From Paucibacter sp. B2R-40 (GTDB lineage: Bacteria; Pseudomonadota; Gammaproteobacteria; Burkholderiales; Burkholderiaceae_C), in assembly GCF_025717555.1 (NCBI RefSeq), contig NZ_JAJIRP010000009.1:231245-295244 (forward strand): a stretch of DNA of 64,000 bases, written 5' to 3'. The notes beneath the pieces are model-generated. The model did no database searches, had not been told where the DNA came from, and saw only the letters and a program-made list of their open reading frames with translations. The translations under genes and the position numbers were made by a program. Below are positions 41,991 through 50,985 of the stretch, in pieces. Numbering within the stretch: the first letter of the stretch is position 1; every line of letters starts with the position of its first letter.

Positions 41991-42935
41991 ATGCATCAAC
42001 TGGATCAACTTAAATCTGTGACCACCGTGGTGGCCGACACCGGCAACTTTTTGCAGCTGGCGCAGTTCGCGCCGCGAGACGCCACCACCAACCCGTCCTT
42101 GATCTTGAAAGCGGTGCAGTCTGCCGACTATGCGCCCTTGCTGACCGACACGGTCGTCGCCCACAAGGGTTTGGCGCTGGACGAGATCGTGGACCGGGTG
42201 CTGGTGCGTTTCGGCCTGGAGATTTTGAAGGTCGTGCCGGGTCGCGTCTCGACCGAAGTGGATGCGCGCCTGAGCTTTGACAAGGCCGCGACGCTGGCAC
42301 GCGCCCGCCGCATCATTGGTCTGTACGAGGCGGCCGGCATTGCACGCGAGCGCGTGCTGATCAAGATCGCGTCGACCTGGGAGGGCATCCAGGCCGCGCG
42401 TGAGCTGGAGCTTGAAGGCATCCATTGCAACCTGACCTTGCTGTTCTCGTTCTGCCAGGCGGTCGCCTGCGGCGAGGCTGGGATCCAGTTGATCTCGCCC
42501 TTTGTTGGCCGCATCTACGATTGGTACAAGAAGAGTGCCGGCGCTGCTTGGGACGAGGGGGCACAGGCCGGCGCCAATGACCCCGGCGTCAAGTCGGTTG
42601 CGCAGATCTTCAATTACTACAAAAAGCATGGCGTCAAGACCGAGGTGATGGGTGCGAGCTTCCGCAATGTCGGCCAGATCCAGGCCCTGGCCGGTTGCGA
42701 CTTGTTGACGATCAGCCCGGATCTGCTGGCCCAGTTGCAAAAGCTCGAGGCCGCCTTGCCGCTGGCGCTGGACGCCGCTGCGGCCCGGCAGCTGGACTTG
42801 CCAAAAGTTTCTTTCGATGAAGCGGCGTTCCGCTTCGCCCTCAACCAGGATGCCATGGCGACAGAAAAGCTGGCCGAAGGCATCCGCCTGTTTGCTGTTG
42901 ACTCGGCCAAACTGGATCAGATGATTGTGAGTTGA
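41991..42935 (+). CDS. tal: Transaldolase
   Basis: Transaldolase of 314 residues in the non-oxidative pentose phosphate pathway, transferring dihydroxyacetone units between sugar phosphates. The N-terminus VADTGNF with [12 protein letters not shown] is diagnostic. The Schiff-base Lys is K125 in [13 protein letters not shown], and [25 protein letters not shown] and [14 protein letters not shown] follow. It is the first gene of a tal-pgi-phosphatase operon. Confidence 0.96.
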   Translation: MHQLDQLKSVTTVVADTGNFLQLAQFAPRDATTNPSLILKAVQSADYAPLLTDTVVAHKGLALDEIVDRVLVRFGLEILKVVPGRVSTEVDARLSFDKAATLARARRIIGLYEAAGIARERVLIKIASTWEGIQAARELELEGIHCNLTLLFSFCQAVACGEAGIQLISPFVGRIYDWYKKSAGAAWDEGAQAGANDPGVKSVAQIFNYYKKHGVKTEVMGASFRNVGQIQALAGCDLLTISPDLLAQLQKLEAALPLALDAAAARQLDLPKVSFDEAAFRFALNQDAMATEKLAEGIRLFAVDSAKLDQMIVS

Positions 42936-42936
42936 T

Positions 42937-44580
42937 ATGTCCTCGTCTTCACCCGCCGTATCGCGTTGTGACCAAAGCCCCGCCTGGGGCTTGCTGCAAG
43001 CGCATTTTCATAGCTCCGGCCGGCAGTTTGACCTGCGTCAGGCCTTTGCCGCCGACGCTGGGCGTTATGCCGCCTGGACGCTGACGGCGCCCGAGGTGTT
43101 CGCCGATTTGTCCAAGAACCGCATCGATGCCGACACCCAGGCTTTGTTGCTGCAATTGGCCAGAGACTGCGGCCTGGAGGCCAAGCGCGATGCGATGCTG
43201 GCGGGTGAGGCCATCAATCTGACCGAGGGCCGCGCGGTGCTGCACACGGCCTTGCGCGCGCCGGCAGGCCCGGAGTTTTTGTTCAGCGAGGAGGTGCAAG
43301 CCTCGCTCAGCAGCATGCTGGCCTTTGCCGAAAGCGTGCGGGATACAAGCAAGAGCGGCATCACTGACGTCGTGCACATCGGCATTGGCGGCTCGGATCT
43401 CGGCCCGGCGATGGTGGTGCGCGCCTTGCAGGCCTACACCCAGCATGGGCTGAAGCTGCACTTCGTCTCCAATGTTGATGGGCATGATTTGGCGCCGGTG
43501 TTGCGCGAGCTGACTCCGGCCACCACGCTGTTCGTGATCGCCTCCAAGACTTTCACCACACAAGAGACGCTGGCCAATGCCATGGCCGCCAAGGCCTGGT
43601 TTGTGGCTGCGGGTGGCACCGACATCGCGCGTCACTTCGTCGCCACCAGCAGCAACACGACGGCTGCCGCCGCCTTCGGCATCACCACGACCTTTGGCTT
43701 TTGGGACTGGGTGGGCGGGCGCTATTCGCTCTGGTCGGTGATAGGCCTGCCAATTGCCATCGCCATCGGCGCCGACAACTTCCGTGCGCTGCTGGCCGGC
43801 GCGCATGCGATGGATCAGCATTTCGCGCACACGCCGCTGGAGCAGAACCTGCCGGTGCGCTTAGGCTTGCTGGACATCTGGTACCGCAACTTCCACGGCT
43901 TCAGCAGCCGCAGCGTGGCGCCTTATCACCAGGGCCTGGGCCGCTTGCCGGCCTATTTGCAACAGCTGGAGATGGAGAGCAATGGCAAGGGCGTGGACTT
44001 GGAGGGTCAGGCCTTGCCCTATGCGACCAGCCCGGTGGTCTGGGGGGAAGCTGGCACCAACGGCCAGCATGCCTACTTCCAGATGCTGCATCAGGGCACG
44101 GATGTGATTCCGGTCGAGTTCATTGCGGTCAAGACGCCCAATTTCGGCGCCGAGGTGCAGGGCGAGCTGAAGAGCTTGCTGCTGGACCAGCATCGAAAGC
44201 TGTTGGCCAATTGCTTGGCGCAATCGCAGGCGCTGATGCAGGGCAAGTCGTTTGAGGAAGCGCTGCAGGAGTCGGCGCCGACGGCCTCCAAAGAGCTGGA
44301 TGCCGCCACCGTTGCGCGCCACCGCAGTTTTCCTGGCAACCGGCCGAGCACAACGCTGGTGCTGGAGCAGCTAACGCCCAGGTCCCTGGGCGCCCTGATT
44401 GCGCTCTATGAGCAGCGCGTGTTTGTCAGCGGCGCGCTGTGGGGCATCAACAGCTTCGATCAATGGGGCGTCGAGTTGGGCAAGGCTTTGTGCGGGGCTT
44501 TGCTGCCGCGCCTGAGCAGCGGCTACACCAGCGGCCTTGATGCCTCTACTGCTGGACTCTTGAAACACCTGACGGCATGA
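42937..44580 (+). CDS. pgi: Glucose-6-phosphate isomerase
   Basis: Enzyme of 547 residues interconverting glucose-6-phosphate and fructose-6-phosphate. Recognisable segments are NLTEGRAVLHTALRA, HIGIGGSDLGPAMV, VSNVDGHDL, ASKTFTTQETLAN, FWDWVGGRYSLWS and the PROSITE-like region around GEAGTNGQHAYFQMLHQG (catalytic His). The C-terminal WGINSFDQWGVELGK motif carries the active Lys. One base separates it from the tal stop; its end overlaps the HAD gene (ATGA). Confidence 0.96.
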   Translation: MSSSSPAVSRCDQSPAWGLLQAHFHSSGRQFDLRQAFAADAGRYAAWTLTAPEVFADLSKNRIDADTQALLLQLARDCGLEAKRDAMLAGEAINLTEGRAVLHTALRAPAGPEFLFSEEVQASLSSMLAFAESVRDTSKSGITDVVHIGIGGSDLGPAMVVRALQAYTQHGLKLHFVSNVDGHDLAPVLRELTPATTLFVIASKTFTTQETLANAMAAKAWFVAAGGTDIARHFVATSSNTTAAAAFGITTTFGFWDWVGGRYSLWSVIGLPIAIAIGADNFRALLAGAHAMDQHFAHTPLEQNLPVRLGLLDIWYRNFHGFSSRSVAPYHQGLGRLPAYLQQLEMESNGKGVDLEGQALPYATSPVVWGEAGTNGQHAYFQMLHQGTDVIPVEFIAVKTPNFGAEVQGELKSLLLDQHRKLLANCLAQSQALMQGKSFEEALQESAPTASKELDAATVARHRSFPGNRPSTTLVLEQLTPRSLGALIALYEQRVFVSGALWGINSFDQWGVELGKALCGALLPRLSSGYTSGLDASTAGLLKHLTA

Positions 44581-45188
44581 ATATCGTCTTTGATTTTGGT
44601 GGCGTGGTGTTTCGCTGGCACCCGGCCAGCTTCTTGGCGCGGGTCTGGCCGCATCGGGTTGCCGACGTGGCCCAGGGCGCGACAGTGGCTGCGCAGTTCT
44701 TCGAGAACTACGGTGGCGACTGGGGCGCGTTTGATCAAGGTTTGATCGATGCAGACACTGTCATCCAGCGGATTGTCGCGCGTACCGGATGGCCGGAGGC
44801 CGAGGTCGCGCAGGTCGTGGCTGCAGTGCCAGATGAGCTGCAATTGCAATCAGATACGGCCGCGCTGATCACAGAGCTGAAGCAGGCCGGCCATCGGCTG
44901 TTCTACTTGTCGAATATGCCCGAGCCCTATGCCGATCATCTGGAGCAAACTCACCCGCTGCTCGAGTGGTTCGAGGCCGGTGTCTTCTCGGGTCGGGTCA
45001 AGCATTCCAAGCCGCGCACAGAGATCTTCAAGATTGCGTCGCAGCGCTTTGGCCTGGCGCCCGAGGCCTGTGTGTTTCTGGATGACCATCCCGTCAATAT
45101 CGAGGCAGCTCGCGCCTTGGGCTGGCAGGCGCTGCTGTTCACCACGGCTGCGCAGGCCCGGCAGGACTTGTCCGCCTTAATGCCGTAG
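44577..45188 (+). CDS. HAD-superfamily phosphatase (YihX-like)
   Basis: HAD subfamily IA hydrolase of 203 residues. Motif I is FDFGGVVF (Asp6 nucleophile, DFG form as in YihX-type sugar phosphatases), motif [10 protein letters not shown], motif III Lys in [10 protein letters not shown] and motif [11 protein letters not shown]. The E. coli relative YihX dephosphorylates alpha-D-glucose-1-phosphate; linkage to pgi fits a sugar-phosphate role, but substrate is inferred. Its 3' end overlaps convergent yacG by 12 bp. Confidence 0.85.
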   Translation: MNIVFDFGGVVFRWHPASFLARVWPHRVADVAQGATVAAQFFENYGGDWGAFDQGLIDADTVIQRIVARTGWPEAEVAQVVAAVPDELQLQSDTAALITELKQAGHRLFYLSNMPEPYADHLEQTHPLLEWFEAGVFSGRVKHSKPRTEIFKIASQRFGLAPEACVFLDDHPVNIEAARALGWQALLFTTAAQARQDLSALMP

Positions 45189-45368
45189 CGAGTCGTCTTC
45201 CACCGGCGGGCTGGCTGGTACGGCGAAGCTCTCGCTGGCCCAGGCGCCAAGGTCGATCTGGCGGCAGCGTTCGCTGCAGAACGGCCGCCACAAATTGCTG
45301 GGCGCAAAAATCGAGTCGCCGCCGCAGGTCGGGCAGCGGACGATCTTGGGTGAGGGGGCGGATGTCAT
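45177..45368 (-). CDS. yacG: DNA gyrase inhibitor YacG
   Basis: Small zinc protein of 63 residues. The zinc ligands are visible in [12 protein letters not shown] and [19 protein letters not shown], the full YacG signature. YacG binds GyrB and inhibits gyrase in E. coli. ATG 45368 gives the expected length; an upstream extension of the frame is Pro/Gly-rich and unconserved. It follows zapD in the same direction, as is usual. Confidence 0.93.
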   Translation of the reverse strand: MTSAPSPKIVRCPTCGGDSIFAPSNLWRPFCSERCRQIDLGAWASESFAVPASPPVEDDSLRH

Positions 45369-45430
45369 CGCGATGTTGCCTGTGTTGCCGAGTGGCGCCC
45401 ATGGAACCGGCTTTGCCGGGCCATCGGGCG

Positions 45431-45460
45431 CGCCCCCTTGCGGGGGTGGCGCGATGCGCC
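45431..45460. repeat. Paired GC hairpins between zapD and yacG
   Basis: Two adjacent inverted repeats: CCCCC (45433-45437) with GGGGG (45442-45446) around TTGC, then GGCGC (45448-45452) with GCGCC (45456-45460) around GAT. They lie in the 109-bp zapD-yacG gap. Possibly an mRNA processing or extragenic palindrome; no T tract on either side. Confidence 0.4.
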
Positions 45461-45477
45461 TACGGGGGTGGGCCAAG

Positions 45478-46242
45478 TCATGCGCACAGCGTCAGCTCAA
45501 AGCTGGCGTCCTGCTGGGTAGATTTAAGCCGGCCGTCTTCGTCCTGACGCATCATGCGGATCGAGATCATCAGGCGGTGCCCGCTGATCTCGGGTACCAA
45601 GCCCAAGCTCGGGTCGATGCGCATGCGCAGCAACTGGAAGACGCGGCCGGCGCCCAGACTTTGCTGGAACTGCCCAGCCACGGCGGCCACCTTGTGCGGT
45701 GTGCCGGAGTCACGCAGCAGGCCCAAGAGCACTTGCAGTGCTTCGGCCAGCGGCATCAGGCTCTGCGTCCACTGCATCAGGTCGTTACGTCGGCGCACCG
45801 GCAAAAATTGCTGCCAGGTGTAGTAGGCCGGTAGATCGAATTCGCAGGTGCCGCCGGGAATGCTGATGCGGCTGCGAATGCTCATCAGCCATTCATTCGT
45901 GCTCAGGCAGGCGCCGGCCTTGCCGACCAGTTGATTCAAGCCTGCATAGGCCTTGTCGATGCGGGCGATCACGTCGTCCAACAGCCCTTCGGCAACGCCG
46001 GGGTTGCCGCGGTAGCCATTGAGCTGAGTTTTGTGACGATCGAGCTCCTTGAGCAGATCCGACTTCAGATCGGCCCGCGAGGCCACATCGATGATCTCGA
46101 ACATCGTGACCAGGGCGAAGTGGTGATCGAGTGGAGTTTCGCGCGCCATCAGCTGGCCGAGGCGGTCGAACAGATGCTCCAGACGCAGCATCGTGCGGAT
46201 GCTCTCGTTGAATGGGTACTCGTAAAGGACCAAGGCGGTCAT
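45478..46242 (-). CDS. zapD: Cell division protein ZapD
   Basis: Cytoplasmic FtsZ-bundling protein of 254 residues (DUF1342). The N-terminus [21 protein letters not shown] is diagnostic, followed by [31 protein letters not shown] in the helical domain and the beta domain ([22 protein letters not shown]). It promotes Z-ring assembly. Position between coaE and yacG is canonical. Confidence 0.94.
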   Translation of the reverse strand: MTALVLYEYPFNESIRTMLRLEHLFDRLGQLMARETPLDHHFALVTMFEIIDVASRADLKSDLLKELDRHKTQLNGYRGNPGVAEGLLDDVIARIDKAYAGLNQLVGKAGACLSTNEWLMSIRSRISIPGGTCEFDLPAYYTWQQFLPVRRRNDLMQWTQSLMPLAEALQVLLGLLRDSGTPHKVAAVAGQFQQSLGAGRVFQLLRMRIDPSLGLVPEISGHRLMISIRMMRQDEDGRLKSTQQDASFELTLCA

Positions 46243-46327
46243 CCCTATCGGTCAGCGTGAAGGTCACAGTGCTGCGTTGTAGTGCGCAGCGAATCTTGCA
46301 ATTGTTTCACAGCCAGAGCAGGCTTCT

Positions 46328-46957
46328 TCACAATGTCGATGGGGAGGGGCCTAATTTGTTCGGTCCGCGCCAATCGGCGGCAAGGGTCAGGACTTGCGCG
46401 TTGAGAGCTGCGAGGCTCAACCCCTCGTTGTAGATGACGGCGTCCGCGCAGGCGCGGCGTTGCGCCCGGCTAGCCTGGGCGGCCAGCACAGCCGCAGCCG
46501 CAGCGACGCTCCAACCCGGTCGAGTGCTGACTCGGGCGAGCTGGGTTTGCTCGCTGCAGTCGACCACCAGCAGCCGCTCAACTCGTGCGCGCCAATGACC
46601 GGACTCCACCAACAAGGGCACGTCATAGACGATCAGCTGCACCCCTGCCGCGGTTGCCGCATCGGCTTGCTGGCGCGCCTCGGCGCCTATCAGGGGATGG
46701 AGGATGGCCTCCAGGCGCCGCTTGGCGCTGGTGTCGGCAAAGGCCAATTGGCGCATGGCAGCACGATCAAGTGCACCGTCAGGGCTCAGCATTGACGCGC
46801 CGAACTCAGCCGCAATCGCCGGCATTGCCGCGCCGCCGGGGGCGCTGAGCTGACGAGCAATTGCATCGGTGTCGATCAAGGTCGCTCCCGCCGCTTGCCA
46901 AAATCCTGCGACCGTGCTTTTGCCGCTACCGATGCCGCCGGTCAAACCAATTTTCAT
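46328..46957 (-). CDS. coaE: Dephospho-CoA kinase
   Basis: Enzyme of 209 residues performing the last step of CoA synthesis, phosphorylating the ribose 3' hydroxyl of dephospho-CoA. P-loop GLTGGIGSGKSTVAGFW at the N-terminus, then DTDAIARQL, LEAILHPLI, VYDVPLLVESG and the lid region with RAQRRACADAVIYNEG. Start overlaps the pilD stop (ATGA), consistent with the pilD-coaE operon of many proteobacteria. Confidence 0.95.
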   Translation of the reverse strand: MKIGLTGGIGSGKSTVAGFWQAAGATLIDTDAIARQLSAPGGAAMPAIAAEFGASMLSPDGALDRAAMRQLAFADTSAKRRLEAILHPLIGAEARQQADAATAAGVQLIVYDVPLLVESGHWRARVERLLVVDCSEQTQLARVSTRPGWSVAAAAAVLAAQASRAQRRACADAVIYNEGLSLAALNAQVLTLAADWRGPNKLGPSPSTL

Positions 46958-47880
46958 GCCCAGCCGAGCCAGCCAAGCACACGGGGTGCTCCTGCAAAAA
47001 GCACGACGAAGCCGCCGCCCGCCAAGAAGGGCCCGAAGGGCACATAGCGGCCTTCGCGCAGATTGGCATTCATCTTCATGCCTATGCCGACGATGGCGCC
47101 TATCACCGAGGCGCCGAGCACAATCGGCAACACCATTTGCCAGCCCAGCCAGGCCCCCAGGGCGGCCAGCAATTTGAAGTCACCATAGCCCATGCCTTCC
47201 TTGCCGGTGACCAATTTGAACAACCAGTAGACCGACCACAGCGACAGGTAACCGACCAAGGCACCTGTTAGCGCATCGGACAAGGGGATGGTCAGACCCA
47301 ACAGCGCAGCGCTCAAACCGGCCCACAGCAGCGGCTGGTTCAGTGAGTCGGGCAACAGCGTAGTGTCCCAGTCGATCGCGGCCAGGGCCAAGAGCGCGGC
47401 ACTGAAACCGCACCACAGCAGCGTGCTGGGCTGCGCACCAAAACGCCAGGACAGCGCGGCAAAGAGCAGGCCGCAAGTCAGCTCAATCAATGGGTAGCGC
47501 ACCGAGATCGATGTCTTGCAGGCCGAACATTTGCCGCCCAGCCGCAGCCAGCCCAGCAAGGGCAGGTTCTCATGCCAGGCCAACTGATGGCCGCATTTGG
47601 GGCAACGCGAGCGCGGCAGGGCGATCCCCAGGGCCGGCAACTTGCCCAGGCGCTCGCTCAAGGCATTGGCCGCACCGGCGAGCTTGTCGGCTTCGGCCTT
47701 GGGCAGCGTACTGGCGCGGCTCAATTCGGTGGCGTCGCCGAGTTGACCGGCGGCATCGGCCAGCCACTGGCGCTCAAGAATCAGCGGTGTGCGGTGGATC
47801 AACACATTGAGAAAACTGCCTATGCACAAGCCAAACAAGCCCAGTACCCAAGGCGAGAGGAGGAATTCGTAGTCTTGCAT
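46954..47880 (-). CDS. pilD: Prepilin peptidase / N-methyltransferase PilD
   Basis: Polytopic inner-membrane aspartic protease of 308 residues that cleaves and N-methylates type IV prepilins. The cytoplasmic zinc-type loop holds Cys93, 96, 118 and 121 (CPKC, CSAC). Catalytic Asp lies in AAIDWDTTLLPD (about 170-172) and in GYGDFKLLAALGAWLGW (Asp234). About 50 residues rich in Ala/Leu/Glu between residues 38 and 88 expand the first cytoplasmic loop. It would process PilE, FimT, PilV and PilW from the minor-pilin operon. Confidence 0.95.
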   Translation of the reverse strand: MQDYEFLLSPWVLGLFGLCIGSFLNVLIHRTPLILERQWLADAAGQLGDATELSRASTLPKAEADKLAGAANALSERLGKLPALGIALPRSRCPKCGHQLAWHENLPLLGWLRLGGKCSACKTSISVRYPLIELTCGLLFAALSWRFGAQPSTLLWCGFSAALLALAAIDWDTTLLPDSLNQPLLWAGLSAALLGLTIPLSDALTGALVGYLSLWSVYWLFKLVTGKEGMGYGDFKLLAALGAWLGWQMVLPIVLGASVIGAIVGIGMKMNANLREGRYVPFGPFLAGGGFVVLFAGAPRVLGWLGWA

Positions 47881-47887
47881 GGGTGGA

Positions 47888-49108
47888 TTAAACGACTTGT
47901 CCGAGTTTGAAGATGGGCAGATACATGGCGACGACGATGCCGCCGATGATGGTACCCAGGATGACGATGATGAAGGGCTCCATCAGGCTGGCCAGGGCGT
48001 TGACAGCTTCATCGACCTCGTCCTCGAAAAACTCGGCCGACTTGGCCAGCATATGGTCGAGTGAGCCCGATTCCTCGCCGATGGCGGCCATCTGCAAGAC
48101 CATGCTGGGGAAGATGCCGGTGGCTTGCATTGACGTGGTCAAGGCGGTGCCGGTTGAAACATCTCGCTGAATTTTTTCAGTGGCTTCGGAAAACACCGCA
48201 TTGCCGGCTGCGCCGCCGACCGAGTCGAGCGCCTCCACCAGCGGCACGCCGGCGGCGAACATGGTGGACAGGGTACGCGTCCATCGCGCCACCGCAGATT
48301 TGTACAGCAGGTCGCCAAACACCGGGATCTTCAGCAAGATGCGGTCCATGGTCGCTTGCATCTTGACCGAGCGCTTCCAGGATTGGAAGAAGAAGTAGAG
48401 CCCGCCGCCGATGCCGCCAAAGATTGCCCACCAGTAGGAGACGAAGAACTCCGACATGGCGATCACGATCAAGGTCGGCGTCGGCAAGGTGGCCCCAAAG
48501 GACTTGAAGACATCCTTGAAGGCGGGCACGACAAAGATCATGATCACGGCCACCACCACAAACGCGACCGACAATACGGCGATCGGGTAGGTCAGCGCCG
48601 ACTTGATCTTGTTTCTGAGCGCCATGGTCTTTTCCTGATAAACCGCCAAACGGTCCAGCAGCGACTCCAAGATACCGGCTGCTTCGCCGGCCTCGACCAG
48701 ATTGCAGTACAGCGCATCAAAATACAGCGGGTGCTTGCGCAGCGCGGTCGACAAACTGGTGCCGGTTTCGACGTCTTGGCGAATGTCATTCAATAAGCGA
48801 GTCAGCTGAGGGTTGGTGCTGCCGCGCCCGACGATTTCGAATGATTGCAAGAGCGGCACACCGGCCCGCATCATGGTGGCGAGTTGACGCGTGAAGACGG
48901 CAATGTCCTTTTGCTTGATCGCTTTGCCACCGCTGCTGCGACGTTTTTTGACCTTGCTGACCAAGATGCCTTGGCGGCGCAGTGTGGCGCTGACCATGGC
49001 CTCGCCGCCGGCGCGGATCTCGCCCCGCACAATCTTGCCATTGCGATCTTTGCCTTCCCACTCAAAGGTAGCTTCGTTAGCCGGCTTGGGTTTTGTCGCC
49101 ATGTCCAT
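47888..49108 (-). CDS. pilC: Type IV pilus platform protein PilC
   Basis: Inner-membrane platform of 406 residues, GspF family, with two homologous cytoplasmic helical domains. The motifs are FTRQLATMMRAGVPLLQSFEI and, in the second half, WTRTLSTMFAAGVPLVEALDSVGG. Three membrane helices include YPIAVLSVAFVVVAVIMIFVVPAF and the C-terminal LMEPFIIVILGTIIGGIVVAMYLPIF. It couples PilB motion to pilin insertion. An alternative ATG two codons in would give MATKPKP. Confidence 0.95.
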   Translation of the reverse strand: MDMATKPKPANEATFEWEGKDRNGKIVRGEIRAGGEAMVSATLRRQGILVSKVKKRRSSGGKAIKQKDIAVFTRQLATMMRAGVPLLQSFEIVGRGSTNPQLTRLLNDIRQDVETGTSLSTALRKHPLYFDALYCNLVEAGEAAGILESLLDRLAVYQEKTMALRNKIKSALTYPIAVLSVAFVVVAVIMIFVVPAFKDVFKSFGATLPTPTLIVIAMSEFFVSYWWAIFGGIGGGLYFFFQSWKRSVKMQATMDRILLKIPVFGDLLYKSAVARWTRTLSTMFAAGVPLVEALDSVGGAAGNAVFSEATEKIQRDVSTGTALTTSMQATGIFPSMVLQMAAIGEESGSLDHMLAKSAEFFEDEVDEAVNALASLMEPFIIVILGTIIGGIVVAMYLPIFKLGQVV

Positions 49109-49125
49109 CCACTCCCGGATTCAAA

Positions 49126-50847
49126 CTATTCATTTGTCGCTGCCAGCACTTCTTCCAAGGTGGTGACACCAAGCTTGACCTTGACCAAACCGAACTGGCG
49201 CAGGTCGCGCACGCCTTCGGCGCGGGCTTGCACCGCAATATCCATGGCCGATCCTTCGGCCAGGATGATGCGCTGAATCGGCTCCGAAATTGGCATCACT
49301 TGGTAAAGTCCTACGCGTCCGCGGTAACCGCTGTTACAACTTGAACAACCGACCGCCCGGTACTGCTTCCAGCTGCCGTCCAGTTCTTCCTCCAGGAAGC
49401 CGGCCCGCAGCAAGGCCTCACGCGGGTATTCGGCCGGCGCCTTGCAGTTTTCACAGAGCCGGCGCACCAGGCGCTGCGCCGTAATCAGCAGCACGCTGGA
49501 GGCGATATTGAAGGGTGCCACGCCCATATTCAGCAGCCGGGTCAGCGTCTTAGGCGCGTCATTGGTGTGCAGCGTCGACATCACCATATGGCCGGTTTGT
49601 GCGGCCTTGATGGCAATATCGGCAGTCTCCAGATCACGTATCTCGCCGACCATGATGATGTCTGGATCCTGGCGCAGAAACGATTTCAGCGCGGCCGAAA
49701 AACTCAAGCCCGCCTTGTCGTTAACATTTACCTGGTTGATGCCGGGCAAGTTGATTTCGGCAGGGTCTTCGACGGTTGAGATGTTGACGCCCGGCTGATT
49801 GAGGATGTTCAAACAGGTATAGAGCGACACCGTTTTACCGGAGCCGGTAGGGCCGGTCACCAGCACCATGCCGTAGGGCCGCGAGATGCAGGCCAGCAAG
49901 CGCTCTTTCTCGATCTTTTCGTAGCCCAGCGCTTCAATCCCCAACTTCGCCGACGAGGGGTCCAAAATCCGGATCACGATCTTCTCGCCAAACAATGTAG
50001 GCAAGGTGCTGATGCGGAAGTCGATCGACTTGGCGCCGAATTTCAGCTTCATGCGGCCGTCTTGCGGCACCCGGCGCTCGGCAATGTCCAATCTCGACAA
50101 CACCTTGATGCGCGAAGCCAGCTTGTCCTTGATGGCGATCGGCGGTTGGGTGATTTCACGCAACTCGCCGTCGACCCGAAAGCGCACGCGGTAGTGATAT
50201 TCGTAGGGTTCGAAGTGCAGGTCCGAGGCGCGCATATTGATGGCGTCGACCAGCATCTTCTGCAGAAAACGCACCACCGGCGCGTCCTCGACATCGCCCA
50301 ATTCGGCGGCTTCCGGGGCCGGCGCGGCTTCGCCTTCGTCGATATCAAAGTCAAAATCGCCGCCGGCCATAGACTCCAGCGTTTCGCTGGCGCTGCTCCC
50401 AGCGCCCGCCAGCAGCTTGGCCAGCTTGTCGTGCTCAACAATGATCCATTCGGGCGCCAACTGGGTGGCAAACTTGATCCGCTCCACCACTTCCTGGTCG
50501 GTCGGATCGGCTCCGCCGATGAAGAGTCGGCTGCCGCGGCGCCCCAGCACCACCACCTGGTATTGCAAGGCCAGCTTGCCATCGATGATGTTGTGCGGCA
50601 TGCGCTGCGCATCCATCGCGTTCAGATCCAGCAGCGGCAAGGCCAGCGCCGTCGACAAGGTGTGGGCGAGGTCAACCGAAGAGACCACACCGGCGGCAAT
50701 CACCGAGTTGACGAAGCTGATTTTTTTCTCGCGGGCCTGACGCGCCAAGTCCTCGGCAACCTTTGGCGCCAGCTTGCCCGCATGCACCAACATGCGAGCC
50801 ACGCCTGAGAGGGCTGACTGGGGTGGTTCGGCCAGAGTGGCATCCAT
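49126..50847 (-). CDS. pilB: Type IV pilus extension ATPase PilB
   Basis: Cytoplasmic hexameric ATPase of 573 residues. The N-terminal MshEN/GspE_N domain contains VAEDLARQARE and VDLAHTLSTALALPLLDL. The motor domain has Walker A GPTGSGKT, the Asp box around STVEDPAEINLPGINQV, Walker B DIIMVGEIRDLETADIA and His box MSTLHTNDAP. A tetracysteine zinc site (CENC, CSSC) lies near the C-terminus. An N-terminal linker is acidic (DFDFDIDEGEA). Confidence 0.96.
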   Translation of the reverse strand: MDATLAEPPQSALSGVARMLVHAGKLAPKVAEDLARQAREKKISFVNSVIAAGVVSSVDLAHTLSTALALPLLDLNAMDAQRMPHNIIDGKLALQYQVVVLGRRGSRLFIGGADPTDQEVVERIKFATQLAPEWIIVEHDKLAKLLAGAGSSASETLESMAGGDFDFDIDEGEAAPAPEAAELGDVEDAPVVRFLQKMLVDAINMRASDLHFEPYEYHYRVRFRVDGELREITQPPIAIKDKLASRIKVLSRLDIAERRVPQDGRMKLKFGAKSIDFRISTLPTLFGEKIVIRILDPSSAKLGIEALGYEKIEKERLLACISRPYGMVLVTGPTGSGKTVSLYTCLNILNQPGVNISTVEDPAEINLPGINQVNVNDKAGLSFSAALKSFLRQDPDIIMVGEIRDLETADIAIKAAQTGHMVMSTLHTNDAPKTLTRLLNMGVAPFNIASSVLLITAQRLVRRLCENCKAPAEYPREALLRAGFLEEELDGSWKQYRAVGCSSCNSGYRGRVGLYQVMPISEPIQRIILAEGSAMDIAVQARAEGVRDLRQFGLVKVKLGVTTLEEVLAATNE

Positions 50848-50985
50848 GGAGGGTGAGGTTTAGTCTAGAAAAGTTTGCAATTCACACTGTAAACCGCCGG
50901 CCAGCGTCGCGCAGCAGGCCGAGTGTGTCCTAGCTCACGATTAGGCCAGTGCATCGTCGGTCCTGTACGTCCAAACAACAATGGT